NCBI RefSeq assembly: GCF_904848665.1
Contig: NZ_CAJHCQ010000013.1
Location: forward strand, 1 to 64,000
Direction of reading: 5' to 3'
DNA from: Paraburkholderia hiiakae
GTDB taxonomy: Bacteria; Pseudomonadota; Gammaproteobacteria; Burkholderiales; Burkholderiaceae
Length of the DNA: 64,000 nucleotides
Under the pieces are notes generated by a model that saw only the letters and a list, made by a program, of their open reading frames with translations, had not been told where the DNA came from and ran no database searches. Below are positions 52,730 to 62,559 of this stretch, piece by piece. Positions within the stretch are counted from its first letter, which is position 1. The number at the start of each line of letters is the position of its first letter. Made by a program: the position numbers and the translations under genes.

Positions 52730-53773
52730 TCAGACGCGCTGATCGGTCGACGGCTTCTCCCACAGGTTCACGCCGCCTTCCGTCGCATAACGGTCGATCT
52801 CCGCGAGTTCTTCCTTCGAAAATTCCAGGTTCTTCAGCGCCGCGACGTTCTCGCGCACCTGCTCCGCGCGGCTCGCGCCGATCAGCGCCGAGGTGACGCG
52901 GCCGCCGCGCAGCGTCCAGGCAATCGCCATCTGCGCGAGGCTCTGGCCGCGGCGCAGCGCGAGGTCGTTGAGCTTGCGCACGTGCTCGATGTTCTGCGCG
53001 CTCAGGTGCTCGCTCTTTAGCGAGCCGCCGCCCGGGCGGTTCACCCGCGCGTCTTCGGGCACGCCGTTCAGGTACTTGTTCGTGAGCACGCCCTGCGCGA
53101 GCGGCGTGAACGCAATGCTGCCCGTGCCCAGGTCCTCGAGCGTGTCGAGCAATTCTTCCTCGACCCAGCGGTTGAGCATGTTGTATGACGGCTGGTGAAT
53201 GAGCAGCGGCACCTTGTATTCGGCGAGAAGCCTGGCCATTTCGCGCGTCTTGGCGGGCGAATACGACGAGATGCCGACATACAGCGCCTTGCCCTGCTGC
53301 ACGGCCGTGGCCAGCGCGCCCGCCGTTTCCTCGAGCGGCGTTTCCACGTCGAAGCGATGCGAATAGAAGATGTCGACGTAGTCGAGCCCCATGCGCTGCA
53401 GGCTCTGGTCGAGGCTCGCGAGCACGTACTTGCGCGAGCCGCCGCCCTGGCCGTACGGACCCGGCCACATGTCCCAGCCCGCCTTCGACGAGATCAGCAG
53501 CTCGTCGCGGTACGGACGGAAATCATCCTTGAAAATGCGCCCGAAGTTCGTTTCGGCGCTGCCGTACGGCGGGCCGTAGTTGTTCGCGAGGTCGAAGTGC
53601 GTGATGCCGAGATCGAACGCGGTGCGCAGGATATCGCGCTGGGTCGAGATCGGCGTGGTGTCGCCGAAGTTGTGCCACAGACCGAGCGACAGTGCGGGCA
53701 GCTTGAGCCCCGACTTGCCGCAAAAGCGGTACTGCATGTCCGAATAGCGTTCTGAGGCTGCTTCGTAAGCCAT
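52730..53773 (-). CDS. Aldo/keto reductase, YghZ-type (L-glyceraldehyde 3-phosphate reductase)
   Basis: 347 residues, a TIM-barrel NADPH-dependent reductase. The catalytic tetrad region is seen as HFDLANNYGPPYGSAE (Asp, Tyr), SSKAGW (Lys) and FYSHRFD (His). The start MQYRFCGKSGLKLPALSLGLWHNFG and the segment SSYSPAKTREMARLLAEYKVPLLIHQPSYNML match E. coli YghZ closely. YghZ reduces L-glyceraldehyde 3-phosphate and methylglyoxal. The ATG at 53773 is used; a Met at residue 13 (MQYRF) is the start used in many homologues. Single gene with its own terminator. Confidence 0.93.
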   Translation of the reverse strand: MAYEAASERYSDMQYRFCGKSGLKLPALSLGLWHNFGDTTPISTQRDILRTAFDLGITHFDLANNYGPPYGSAETNFGRIFKDDFRPYRDELLISSKAGWDMWPGPYGQGGGSRKYVLASLDQSLQRMGLDYVDIFYSHRFDVETPLEETAGALATAVQQGKALYVGISSYSPAKTREMARLLAEYKVPLLIHQPSYNMLNRWVEEELLDTLEDLGTGSIAFTPLAQGVLTNKYLNGVPEDARVNRPGGGSLKSEHLSAQNIEHVRKLNDLALRRGQSLAQMAIAWTLRGGRVTSALIGASRAEQVRENVAALKNLEFSKEELAEIDRYATEGGVNLWEKPSTDQRV

Positions 53774-54016
53774 GGTGTGATCCTCTGCGAAAACCGGTAT
53801 GAGCGAAGGGATGGGCACGGGCGCGCCGTGGGGCGTGCCGCTCGCGTGAGGCAGCTATGTTAGCCAATCCGCCCAAGCCGTGCAGATGCCCACTATGCGG
53901 GAAAGGCGATGAAAGACGCGCCAACGCGCGCGTCACGGCGCCAGAAAAACCGCACCCTGGACGCGCCGCGGCCACTCGCCTACACTGCGGCGTCCATCCT
54001 TTGCGAGAGGTTGTTC

Positions 54017-54223
54017 ATGGCCAAAGCGATTTCGATCGCGCTCATCGCCTGTGGCGTCGTCCTGTTGTACTTCGGCGGCCAGTCGCTCCACTCGTTCGCG
54101 AACGACATGTCGCGCCTCTTCACCGGCGCGCCCACCAATCGCACGATCCTCTTGATTGGGGGCGGCATCGCCGCGACGCTCGCGGGCATCACCGGGCTCA
54201 CGATGTCGGGGCGCCGGCGCTAA
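54017..54223 (+). CDS. DUF3185-family small membrane protein (68 aa)
   Basis: 68 residues with two hydrophobic helices (about 3-22, AISIALIACGVVLLYFGGQS, and 43-63, NRTILLIGGGIAATLAGITGL) and a connecting loop, SLHSFANDMSRLFTGAPT. This matches the DUF3185 pattern. The ATG at 54017 has GCGAGAGG upstream. Function unknown. Convergent with the PhyH-type gene, 22 bases apart. Confidence 0.85.
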   Translation: MAKAISIALIACGVVLLYFGGQSLHSFANDMSRLFTGAPTNRTILLIGGGIAATLAGITGLTMSGRRR

Positions 54224-54245
54224 GCGAAAGCCACCCAGCGCCGCT

Positions 54246-55007
54246 TCAGAACTTCACCTCGGGCTTCGACGCCGAGCGCGTGCCCGGCAGCGGCACGTTG
54301 CTAGCGCCGTGATACGTGTACACGAGCGAAAACTTCACCTGATCGCTCTGGTTTTGCCCCGCCGAATGCAGCGTGTTGCAGTGGAAGAAGACCACGTCGC
54401 CGGCGGCGAGCGTCGGGGCGATCGCGCGGTCGATCCACGCCTTGTTCTCGGGCAGGTCGGCGCGGAAGAATTTCGCGGCGTCGAAGCGATCCGAGGTGAA
54501 CGGCGCGTCGTGCGAGCCCGGCACGAACCACAGGCCGCCGTTTTCCATCTTCTCCGGCCCGAGTGCGAGCCAGACCGAAACGAGGTCGTCGCGCTCGAAC
54601 GACCAGTAGCGTACGTCGCGGTGCCAGCCCGTGAGGCTGCCGTAGTGCGGGTGCTTCGTCATCATGCAGTTGTGATGCACGCGCGAGAGGACCGGCTCCT
54701 CACCGAAATACAACTCCATCCACCCCGCGATTTCCGGCGACGTGGCCCATTCGCGATACAGCGCGTGGCGCGAGTAGGCGTCGAGCAGGCGCCGCACCGT
54801 GTGGCCGCCCGGGGCGTCCTTCGATTCGGGCGCGCCGGGGTAGCGCAAATCGGCTTCGAATTCGAGCGGCGTGGCAGCCGCTTGCAACTGCTCCTGCGCC
54901 ACCCGCTTGATCGCCTCGCAGCGCTCGGGCGAGACGAGCCCCGGCACGACCACGAAGCCGCGCTCGCGCAGCGCCTGCACCTGTTCTTTCTTTGACTGGA
55001 CTGACAT
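54246..55007 (-). CDS. Phytanoyl-CoA dioxygenase (PhyH) family oxygenase
   Basis: 253 residues, a non-heme Fe(II)/2-oxoglutarate dioxygenase. The iron triad is visible: H129 and D131 (GWHRDVRYW) and H214 (NTLHSAGQNQS). Where the family usually has an Arg that binds 2-oxoglutarate, about ten residues on, this protein reads DQVKFSLVYTY with K225, so the cosubstrate contact may differ. The substrate may be a fatty acid, amino acid or secondary metabolite; no biosynthetic genes surround it. The ATG at 55007 begins the conserved N-terminus. Single gene. Confidence 0.9.
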   Translation of the reverse strand: MSVQSKKEQVQALRERGFVVVPGLVSPERCEAIKRVAQEQLQAAATPLEFEADLRYPGAPESKDAPGGHTVRRLLDAYSRHALYREWATSPEIAGWMELYFGEEPVLSRVHHNCMMTKHPHYGSLTGWHRDVRYWSFERDDLVSVWLALGPEKMENGGLWFVPGSHDAPFTSDRFDAAKFFRADLPENKAWIDRAIAPTLAAGDVVFFHCNTLHSAGQNQSDQVKFSLVYTYHGASNVPLPGTRSASKPEVKF

Positions 55008-55533
55008 GGGACTTCCGTTATGCGATCTCGATGCGAGCAAGGGCCGCAGCCTGCGTTCGTGGCTTCGCGAAACGACAAGGCTGAGGCGTCGGCGCGCGCC
55101 GACGCTTCGATTGTAAAGCGTGCCGGCACGGCGGGAAGGACCACGCGGTCGCACGAGGTGGCTCCATGCGCCGCGTCGATCGCGTCGCACGCGAATGGCG
55201 CGCACGCACCGCGATGAGGACAAAGGGTGGGATCGTGTGCATCAAAGACGCGCAGGGCCGGGTATTAACCGACTTTCTGCGGTCATGATTCGCGTGTAGC
55301 CTGTTGCGCATGTTGTTTCACTTCGCCGAATTCTCATCGCACCGACGGATCGCCGTGAACGCCTTGCCACACAAGGCGCTCCAACAGAAGAATCTGTCGC
55401 GTCGCGTCCCACGCCGCGCCATGCTGCCCGTCTCCCGTCCACCCAGATCGTGACGCCCTGGAAGACAGGCACGTTTGCTGCTCGACGCAAAGCGTCGCGC
55501 AAGGCGCACCTCGAACCCGATTGCTCAACCGCC
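55008..55533. other. 526-bp intergenic region with a 20-bp palindrome
   Basis: Holds the upstream region of the PhyH-type gene. No gene recognised. Main feature is a perfect self-complementary 20-mer at 55086-55105, 79 bases upstream of the PhyH-type start. A second palindrome, GTGCCGGCAC, lies at about 55120-55129. Confidence 0.5.
55086..55105. repeat. 20-bp perfect palindrome GCGTCGGCGC/GCGCCGACGC
   Basis: Both halves are exact reverse complements with no spacer, which suggests a DNA-level site or a tight hairpin. It lies upstream of the PhyH-type dioxygenase start, so it may be an operator. Function is inferred only. Confidence 0.55.
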
Positions 55534-55902
55534 ATGCATACCCTCTTCGATACTCAACGCATGACCCACGCCGCTCATACCGCGCTGAAAGCGGCACGCC
55601 CCGCCCGCCGACATCTGGTGCGCGCACTGCGCCACCACACTGCCCGCACCCGCGCGCTCGCACAGCAGGTGCGCGAGACGAAGCCCGTCGACAGCATGCG
55701 CACCTGGTTCCATTCGTTCTTCGCTGTGCTGCGCATGCGCTCGGGCACGCGCCACTTCTCGCTGCGCACGCTGCTCTATCGCCCGAACGCGCCACTGCGC
55801 ACGCTCGCCGCGCCCGCCACGGTTCATGTGGCGCGCAGCACGCGCAAGCCGCGCCGCATGGGCGCGAGTAGCGAGGGCTGGTTCGGTTTCGCGATGCGCT
55901 AG
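55534..55902 (+). CDS. Uncertain basic protein (122 aa)
   Basis: 122 residues, very rich in Arg, Ala and His; no hydrophobic helix, no known domain. A central part (SMRTWFHSFFAVLRMRSGTRHFSLRTLLYRP) looks amphipathic. The start is unclear: ATG at 55534 or 55561, neither with a good RBS, and the frame is open from 55450. A bidirectional terminator directly after its stop, 30 bases on, favours a real transcript end. The Arg-rich composition could also be an artefact of reading high-GC DNA, so confidence is limited. Confidence 0.45.
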   Translation: MHTLFDTQRMTHAAHTALKAARPARRHLVRALRHHTARTRALAQQVRETKPVDSMRTWFHSFFAVLRMRSGTRHFSLRTLLYRPNAPLRTLAAPATVHVARSTRKPRRMGASSEGWFGFAMR

Positions 55903-55931
55903 GACCCACGCCGCGCAGGTCCGCAGAAAAC

Positions 55932-55967
55932 AAAAACCCCGCACGGGCTTGCGCCCTGCGGGGTTTT
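55932..55967. terminator. Bidirectional terminator between the basic protein gene and metK
   Basis: CCCCGCACGGGC with GCCCTGCGGGG (one bulged base), flanked by five As and five Ts. It lies 66 bases after the metK stop on the minus strand. Confidence 0.9.
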
Positions 55968-56032
55968 TCTTCGCGTCGCTTCGCGCTTTACCGGCGTTGC
56001 CGCCGGCCGGCGCGAAGCCAGCTTGCGTACGC

Positions 56033-57223
<1,191 letters not shown>

Positions 57224-57474
57224 GTGTCAGGCTCCTGTAGCTGGTGACGGTTGAAGTTCACGTAGCCAGCTTCGGGAGCTTTGAAGCGGCGACGCTTTAG
57301 CGGATTTCCTGTCCGGTTGCCGCCAATGACGGCCATCCGGCTTCGCCCCGCAAGTTGTCTGTTAACTCGGCGAAGCCCTTATTATAGCGACTTCCTTAAA
57401 TTGTCGCAGAGTGTCCCCCGCGTGCCGCCCATCGCCCTGTCCACAGTTCGCAAGCCTCGCCGCGGAGTTGCCGC
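57224..57474. promoter_or_regulatory. Divergent metK/lpxL promoter region and metK leader
   Basis: On the minus strand TATAAT (plus-strand attata, 57381-57386) is a perfect -10 for metK; the -35 is weak (TGCGAC-like). The resulting leader of about 150 bases contains an ATG at 57336 opening a frame of 162 codons that overlaps metK out of frame. No SAM riboswitch family could be matched confidently. Confidence 0.5.
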
Positions 57475-58362
57475 ATGCTAGGCAAACTCGGTTCCCGTTT
57501 CGCCATCGGCTTGCTCAAGCTGTTCGCGATCCTGCCCTATGGCTTTGTCGCGCGTCTGGGCGACGGCCTCGGCTGGCTGCTCTACAAGATCCCGAGCCGC
57601 CGCAAGCGCGTCGTTCATACGAATCTGCGCCTGTGCTTCCCCGAGTGGAGCGACGAAAAGCGCGAGGAAGTGGCGGGGCTGCACTTCCGTCACGCCATTC
57701 GCAGCTACATGGAGCGCAGCGTGCAGTGGTTCGCCTCGGCGAAGAAACTTGAAAAGATCGTCGAGCTCGACAGCGAGATCGATCTCACCGATCCGAACCT
57801 GCCGCCCACGCTCTTCCTCGGCCTGCATTTCGTGGGCATCGAGGCGGGCTCCATGTTCCTCAACTACTCGCTGCACCGGCCCTGCGGCTCGCTCTACCAG
57901 CCGTTCTCGAACCCCGAGTTCGAAGCCGCGGCCAAGGCCGGACGCAGCCGTTTTGGCGCGGAAATGGTGAGCCGCGCGGACAGCGCGCGCGCCGTGCTGC
58001 GCTGGCTGCGCGACAAGAAGCCCGTGATGCTCGGCGCCGATATGGACTACGGCATGCGCAATTCCACGTTCGTGCCCTTCTTCGGCGTGCCGGCGTGCAC
58101 GCTCACGGCGGTCGGGCGTTTGGCGAAGGTGGGTCATGCGCAGGTCGTACCGTTCATCGGCGAGGTGTTGCCCAATTACAAGGGTTATCGGCTGAAAGTG
58201 TTCAAACCTTGGGAAAATTATCCAACCGGCGACGACGATCTCGACGCGCGCCGCATGAACGCTTTCCTCGAAGAACAGATTCCACGCATTCCCGAGCAGT
58301 ATTACTGGGTCCACAAGCGCTTCAAGACGCGGCCGCCGGGCGAACCGAGCGTCTATAGCTGA
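57475..58362 (+). CDS. lpxL: Lipid A lauroyl-type acyltransferase (LpxL/HtrB family)
   Basis: 295 residues, an inner-membrane acyltransferase that adds a secondary acyl chain to lipid A from acyl-ACP. The catalytic HX4(D/E) motif is H118-FVGI-E123 (GLHFVGIEAGS). One N-terminal membrane helix (about 8-26) and the late GADMDYGMRNSTFVPFFG and YYWVHKRFKTRP motifs are present. RBS GGAG before the ATG at 57475. Which LpxL/LpxM position it acylates cannot be read from sequence. First gene of the plus-strand run that continues with dapF. Confidence 0.93.
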   Translation: MLGKLGSRFAIGLLKLFAILPYGFVARLGDGLGWLLYKIPSRRKRVVHTNLRLCFPEWSDEKREEVAGLHFRHAIRSYMERSVQWFASAKKLEKIVELDSEIDLTDPNLPPTLFLGLHFVGIEAGSMFLNYSLHRPCGSLYQPFSNPEFEAAAKAGRSRFGAEMVSRADSARAVLRWLRDKKPVMLGADMDYGMRNSTFVPFFGVPACTLTAVGRLAKVGHAQVVPFIGEVLPNYKGYRLKVFKPWENYPTGDDDLDARRMNAFLEEQIPRIPEQYYWVHKRFKTRPPGEPSVYS

Positions 58363-58379
58363 ACGTTGCGCACACGTTC

Positions 58380-58405
58380 GAGGCCCGGGTTTTCGCCCGG
58401 GCCTC
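58380..58405 (+). terminator. GC-rich hairpin between lpxL and dapF
   Basis: A perfect 10-bp stem, GAGGCCCGGG (58380-58389) with CCCGGGCCTC (58396-58405), loop TTTTCG. No T run follows, so it may be a weak terminator, an mRNA stability element or a rho-assisted site. Confidence 0.6.
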
Positions 58406-58420
58406 GCTTACAATGACGGC

Positions 58421-59299
58421 ATGAAACTCAAATTCACCAAGATGCACGGCGCGGGCAACGACTTCGTCGTGCTCGACGGCTACAGCCAGGATCTGGCGCT
58501 CACGCCCGAGCGCGTGCGCGCGCTCGCCGACCGCCACTTCGGCATCGGCGCGGACCAGCTGCTGCTGGTCGAGAAGCCGACCGTGGAAGGCGTGGACTTC
58601 CGTTATCGCATCTTCAATTGCGACGGCGGCGAGGTCGAGCACTGCGGCAACGGCGCGCGCTGCTTCGTGAAATTCGTGCGCGATCGCAAGCTCACCCGTT
58701 CGAATCGCGTGCGCGTGCAGGTGCAGAAGGGCACGATCACGCTCGTCGTGCAGGAAAACGGTGAAGTCGTCGTCGACATGGGCCGCCCCGAGTTCGAACC
58801 GGCGCACGTGCCGTTCAACGCGAACGGTCTTGAAGGCCGCCGCGAAGGCAACGACACGCTCTGGCCCCTCGACCTGGGTGGCGAAATGCGCGGCGCCCGG
58901 CGATGGGTGTCGGTCGTCTCGATGGGCAACCCGCACGCGGTACAGGTCGTCGAGGACGTCGAAGCGTATCCGGTGAATGCAGAAGGCGCGGCCATCGAAA
59001 CCTATGAGCGCTTCCCGAACAAGGTGAATGCCGGTTTCATGCAGATCGTTTCGCGCAACGAAGTGAAGCTGCGCGTATTCGAGCGCGGCGCAGGCGAAAC
59101 GCTCGCGTGCGGTACCGGCGCGTGCGCGGCCGTGTCGGCGGGCATTCGCCGCGGGCTGCTCGACACCCCCGTGAAAGTGCATACGCATGGCGGCATGCTG
59201 ACCATCGCCTGGGACGGCGCACGCGACGAATCCGCCGCGCTCACCATGGCAGGCCCGGCCGCCACGGTGTTCGAAGGCGAGATCGAGCTGGCCGACTAG
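58421..59299 (+). CDS. dapF: Diaminopimelate epimerase
   Basis: 292 residues. Interconverts LL- and meso-diaminopimelate for lysine and peptidoglycan synthesis. Catalytic cysteines C75 (HCGNGARC) and C230 (LACGTGACA) are both present. The N-terminus MKLKFTKMHGAGNDFVVLD is canonical. There is no obvious RBS before the ATG at 58421, and a TACAAT box at 58409-58414 sits where it would start transcription at the ATG; a leaderless transcript or read-through from lpxL are both possible. About 20 residues longer than E. coli DapF. Confidence 0.97.
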   Translation: MKLKFTKMHGAGNDFVVLDGYSQDLALTPERVRALADRHFGIGADQLLLVEKPTVEGVDFRYRIFNCDGGEVEHCGNGARCFVKFVRDRKLTRSNRVRVQVQKGTITLVVQENGEVVVDMGRPEFEPAHVPFNANGLEGRREGNDTLWPLDLGGEMRGARRWVSVVSMGNPHAVQVVEDVEAYPVNAEGAAIETYERFPNKVNAGFMQIVSRNEVKLRVFERGAGETLACGTGACAAVSAGIRRGLLDTPVKVHTHGGMLTIAWDGARDESAALTMAGPAATVFEGEIELAD

Positions 59300-59427
59300 C
59301 GCGCGCCTCCGGTCGATTCGGGCCTTGCGGCGCACGCAACGAGAGAACGTCGCGCCGCACGAAAACTCAAACGCATGACAGACTGCGCGCCGCCGTGCGC
59401 GCCTTACAACTACAACGCGTCCACAAC

Positions 59428-60111
59428 ATGAATGATCGCGAAGTTGCCGACTATCTGCTCGCCCACCCCGATTTTTTCGTTGAGCACGCCGAGCTGCTCG
59501 CGACGATCAAGCTAGGCAATCCGCACGGCAAGGCTGCCGTCTCGCTGCAGGAGCGCCAGATGGAAATGCTGCGCGAGAAGAACAAGCATCTCGAGCGCCG
59601 GCTTTCGGAACTGCTGCGCTACGGCCACGAGAACGATTCGATCGCCGCGAAGTTCAACCGCTGGACTACGCGCATGATCGCCGAGCGCGACCCGTATGCG
59701 CTGCCGCGCTCCATCACGCAGAATCTGCGCGATGTGTTCGACATGCCGCAGGCCGCGCTGCGTGTGTGGGACGTGGCCGAGGCCTACGGCCAAGCCGATT
59801 TCGCGCGTCATACCGGCGAGGAAGTGCGCATCTTCGCGAACAGTCTCGACACGCCGTACTGCGGCGCGAACACCGGCTTCGAGGCCGCGCAATGGCTCGA
59901 CTCGAGCGAAGGCGCGGCCGAATCGGTCGCGATCATCGCGCTGCGCGTACCCGCCGTTGCCTCGAACGACGCGCCCCAAGGTGAAGCCTTCGGCCTGCTG
60001 GTGATGGGCTCGCCCGACCCGCGCCGCTTCCACGACGGCATGGCCACCGACTTTCTCACGCAGATCGGCGCACTCGCGAGCGCGGCGCTCTCGCGTCTGC
60101 TGCCGCACTGA
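59428..60111 (+). CDS. DUF484 family protein (YigA-like, upstream of xerC)
   Basis: 227 residues. The N-terminal helix NDREVADYLLAHPDFFVEHAELL and the coiled-coil-like VSLQERQMEMLREKNKHLERRLSELL are the DUF484 hallmarks; a GAF-like domain follows (about 80-225). DUF484 genes sit between dapF and xerC in many proteobacteria, as here (dapF 128 bases upstream, xerC 21 downstream), but their function is not established; a link to recombination or a nucleotide-sensing GAF domain is speculation. The ATG at 59428 is the conserved start. Confidence 0.92.
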   Translation: MNDREVADYLLAHPDFFVEHAELLATIKLGNPHGKAAVSLQERQMEMLREKNKHLERRLSELLRYGHENDSIAAKFNRWTTRMIAERDPYALPRSITQNLRDVFDMPQAALRVWDVAEAYGQADFARHTGEEVRIFANSLDTPYCGANTGFEAAQWLDSSEGAAESVAIIALRVPAVASNDAPQGEAFGLLVMGSPDPRRFHDGMATDFLTQIGALASAALSRLLPH

Positions 60112-60132
60112 CGCTCACCCAAGCCGCCCACC

Positions 60133-61071
60133 GTGAACCCGACCGATCCGATCGCCGACTACCTCGCGATGCTCGAACACGAGCGGCGGCTCTCGGAGCA
60201 CACGCTGCGCGGCTACACGCATGAACTCGGCGAGCTGAAGAAGCTCGCCAACGGCAAGCCGCTCGAAACAGTCACGCCCGCGCAAGTGCGCGGTGCGGTG
60301 GCGCGCGCGCACGCGGGCGGCCTCTCGGCGCGCTCCATCGCGCACCGGCTGTCGGCCTGGCGCGCCTTCTATCGCTGGCTCGCGGGCCGCATCGAAATCG
60401 ACGCGAATCCCGTGGCCGCAGTGCGTGCGCCCAAACGCGCCAAAACGCTGCCGAAGGCGCTTTCCGTCGACGACGCCACGCATCTCATGGAAGCGCCTGC
60501 CATTGCCGGCGTGGAAGAAGGCGGCCCCGAGGCGTTGCGCGACCGCGCGATGCTCGAGCTGTTCTACTCGTCAGGGCTGCGTCTCGCGGAACTCGTGGGG
60601 CTCGACGTGCGTTATATGAAGCGCGACGGCTACGAATCGGCGGGTTGGCTCAAGCGCGACGCCGCCGAAGTCGAGGTGCTGGGCAAGGGCAACCGTCACC
60701 GCATGGTGCCGGTCGGGCGCAAGGCGCTCGACGCGCTCGACGCCTGGCTCGCCGCCCGCAGCGCCTTCGTGAAGCACGACGACGCCCCGCTCTTTCTCTC
60801 CGTGCGCGGCAACCGTATGGCGCCGGGCGTGGTGCGCGAGCGCGTGAAGCGCGCCGCCATTGCCGCGGGCATTCCGGCGAACGTGCACCCGCACGTGCTG
60901 CGGCACTCGTTCGCCACGCATCTGCTGCAGTCGAGCGGCGATCTGCGCGCCGTGCAGGAACTGCTCGGCCACGCCAGCATCTCAGCCACCCAGGTCTACA
61001 CGTCGCTCGACTTTCAGCATCTCGCGAAGGTCTACGACACCGCGCATCCGCGCGCCAAGAAGCGCGATTGA
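60133..61071 (+). CDS. xerC: Tyrosine recombinase XerC
   Basis: 312 residues. Resolves chromosome dimers at dif together with XerD. The SAM-like core-binding domain covers 1-95; the catalytic domain has R150 (SGLRLAEL), K185 (GKGNRHR), H254 and R257 (HVLRHSF), H280 and nucleophile Y289 (TQVYTSL). All six are intact. The start is a GTG at 60133; no other start reaches the conserved N-terminus. Immediately downstream of the DUF484 gene, as in E. coli dapF-yigA-xerC. Confidence 0.97.
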   Translation: MNPTDPIADYLAMLEHERRLSEHTLRGYTHELGELKKLANGKPLETVTPAQVRGAVARAHAGGLSARSIAHRLSAWRAFYRWLAGRIEIDANPVAAVRAPKRAKTLPKALSVDDATHLMEAPAIAGVEEGGPEALRDRAMLELFYSSGLRLAELVGLDVRYMKRDGYESAGWLKRDAAEVEVLGKGNRHRMVPVGRKALDALDAWLAARSAFVKHDDAPLFLSVRGNRMAPGVVRERVKRAAIAAGIPANVHPHVLRHSFATHLLQSSGDLRAVQELLGHASISATQVYTSLDFQHLAKVYDTAHPRAKKRD

Positions 61072-61146
61072 AGCGCCGCGGAGTACGCGCCACGTGGCTC
61101 GCAACGCCGCGCAGCGCCTGCCCCGTCACCCAGCATTGAAGCCATC

Positions 61147-62349
61147 ATGAATATCGTCACCCTCAAGCCGTCTAAAGAAAAATCCCTGCTGCGCCGCCAT
61201 CCGTGGGTCTACGCGAACGCGATCGACCGCGTGGAAGGCAAGCCCGCATCCGGCGCGACCGTCATCGTGCGCTCGGCCGACGGCCGCTTTCTCGGACGCG
61301 CCGCCTACAGCCCGCATTCGCAGATCCGCGCGCGCGTGTGGAGCTTCGACGAAAACGAGCCGATCGACCATGCGTTCTTCAAGCGCCGCGTGCAGCGCGC
61401 CGTGGCCGACCGCCGCGCGATGGTGAGCGGCACGGGCGCGGTGCGCCTCATCTTCGGCGAGGCCGACGGCCTGCCGGGTCTGATCGTCGATTACTACATC
61501 GAAGATGCTGCGGGGGGCCGCGGCCAGCTCGTGTGCCAGTTCATGGCGGCGGGCGTCGAGGCGTGGAAGGAAGCGATCGTGGCGGCACTCACCTCCGCAA
61601 CGGGCTGCCCGAACGTGTATGAACGCTCGGATGTGTCGATCCGCGAGAAGGAAGGGCTCGAACAAATCACCGGCCTGCTCGCCGGCGACGAGCCGCCCGC
61701 AACGATCATCACGAGCGAGAACGGCGTGCGTTATCACGTGGACGTGCGCAACGGCCACAAAACCGGCTTCTACGTGGACCAGCGCGACAACCGCGCGCTC
61801 GTGCAAACCTACGCGCGCGAGCGCGAGGTGCTCAACTGCTTCTGCTACACCGGCGGTTTCTCGCTCGCGGCCATGAAAGGGGGCGCGAAACGCGTGGTGT
61901 CGATCGACTCGTCGGGCGACGCGCTCGCCACGGCGCAGAAAAACGTCGAGGCGAACGGCTTCGACGCGGCGCTTGCCACCTGGCTCGACGCCGACGCCTT
62001 CAAGACGCTGCGCCGCCTCTACGACGAAGGCGAGCGCTTCGACCTCGTGGTGCTCGATCCGCCCAAGTTCGCGGCCTCGCGCGAGCACGTGGACCGCGCC
62101 GCGCGCGCCTACAAGGACATCAATCTCACGGGTCTCAAGCTGCTGCGTCCTGGCGGTCTGTTGTTCACGTATTCGTGCTCGGGTGCGATCGATTCGGCGC
62201 TGTTCCAGAAGATCGTGGCGGGCGCCGCCGCCGACGCCAAGGTAGACGCGCGCATCCTCAAGCGCCTGGGCGCCGGCGTGGATCACCCGCTGCTCACGGC
62301 GTTCCCGGAAGGCGAATATCTGAAAGGCCTGCTGTTGCAAATCGCCTGA
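61147..62349 (+). CDS. rlmI: 23S rRNA m5C methyltransferase RlmI-like
   Basis: 400 residues. An N-terminal PUA-like domain (about 1-75, VTLKPSKEKSLLRRHPWVYANAI) is followed by a class I SAM methyltransferase core with VLNCFCYTGGFSLAA, VVLDPPKFAASR and FTYSCSG (likely catalytic Cys). E. coli RlmI methylates C1962 of 23S rRNA; the match in size and motifs is good, and I take the same target as probable. The ATG at 61147 begins the PUA domain. It follows xerC by 75 bases. Confidence 0.9.
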   Translation: MNIVTLKPSKEKSLLRRHPWVYANAIDRVEGKPASGATVIVRSADGRFLGRAAYSPHSQIRARVWSFDENEPIDHAFFKRRVQRAVADRRAMVSGTGAVRLIFGEADGLPGLIVDYYIEDAAGGRGQLVCQFMAAGVEAWKEAIVAALTSATGCPNVYERSDVSIREKEGLEQITGLLAGDEPPATIITSENGVRYHVDVRNGHKTGFYVDQRDNRALVQTYAREREVLNCFCYTGGFSLAAMKGGAKRVVSIDSSGDALATAQKNVEANGFDAALATWLDADAFKTLRRLYDEGERFDLVVLDPPKFAASREHVDRAARAYKDINLTGLKLLRPGGLLFTYSCSGAIDSALFQKIVAGAAADAKVDARILKRLGAGVDHPLLTAFPEGEYLKGLLLQIA

Positions 62350-62476
62350 GACGGCCTTATCTGAGGCGTTTCGGCGGCGCCGCTTGAGCGCCTTTCGGCG
62401 CGTTCGTTCGCACCCCGATTAGGCCTCGCGCCCGGCCGCCGCATGCGGGCGCGGCGCAGATATGTTTCAATAGGAA

Positions 62477-62489
62477 GTTATGTTGTAAC
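62477..62489 (+). promoter_or_regulatory. Candidate Zur operator upstream of the zinc GTPase gene
   Basis: GTTATGTTGTAAC is a near-palindrome (half-sites GTTAT and GTAAC) resembling the GTTATA-N-TATAAC Zur boxes of beta- and gammaproteobacteria. It lies 70 bases upstream of the CobW/COG0523-type gene, a family often repressed by Zur in zinc sufficiency. Inference from resemblance only. Confidence 0.45.
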
Positions 62490-62559
62490 ACTCGAAGGCA
62501 GCGACAGCACGAAGCGGCGCGCCTGAACGTACCCCTCGAACACCTACCAGGCAGACAGC

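Noticed and set aside
57224..57336. SAM-II riboswitch in the metK leader
   Set aside because: A CCGCTAAAGCG segment resembles part of the pseudoknot, but the rest of the consensus is not visible.
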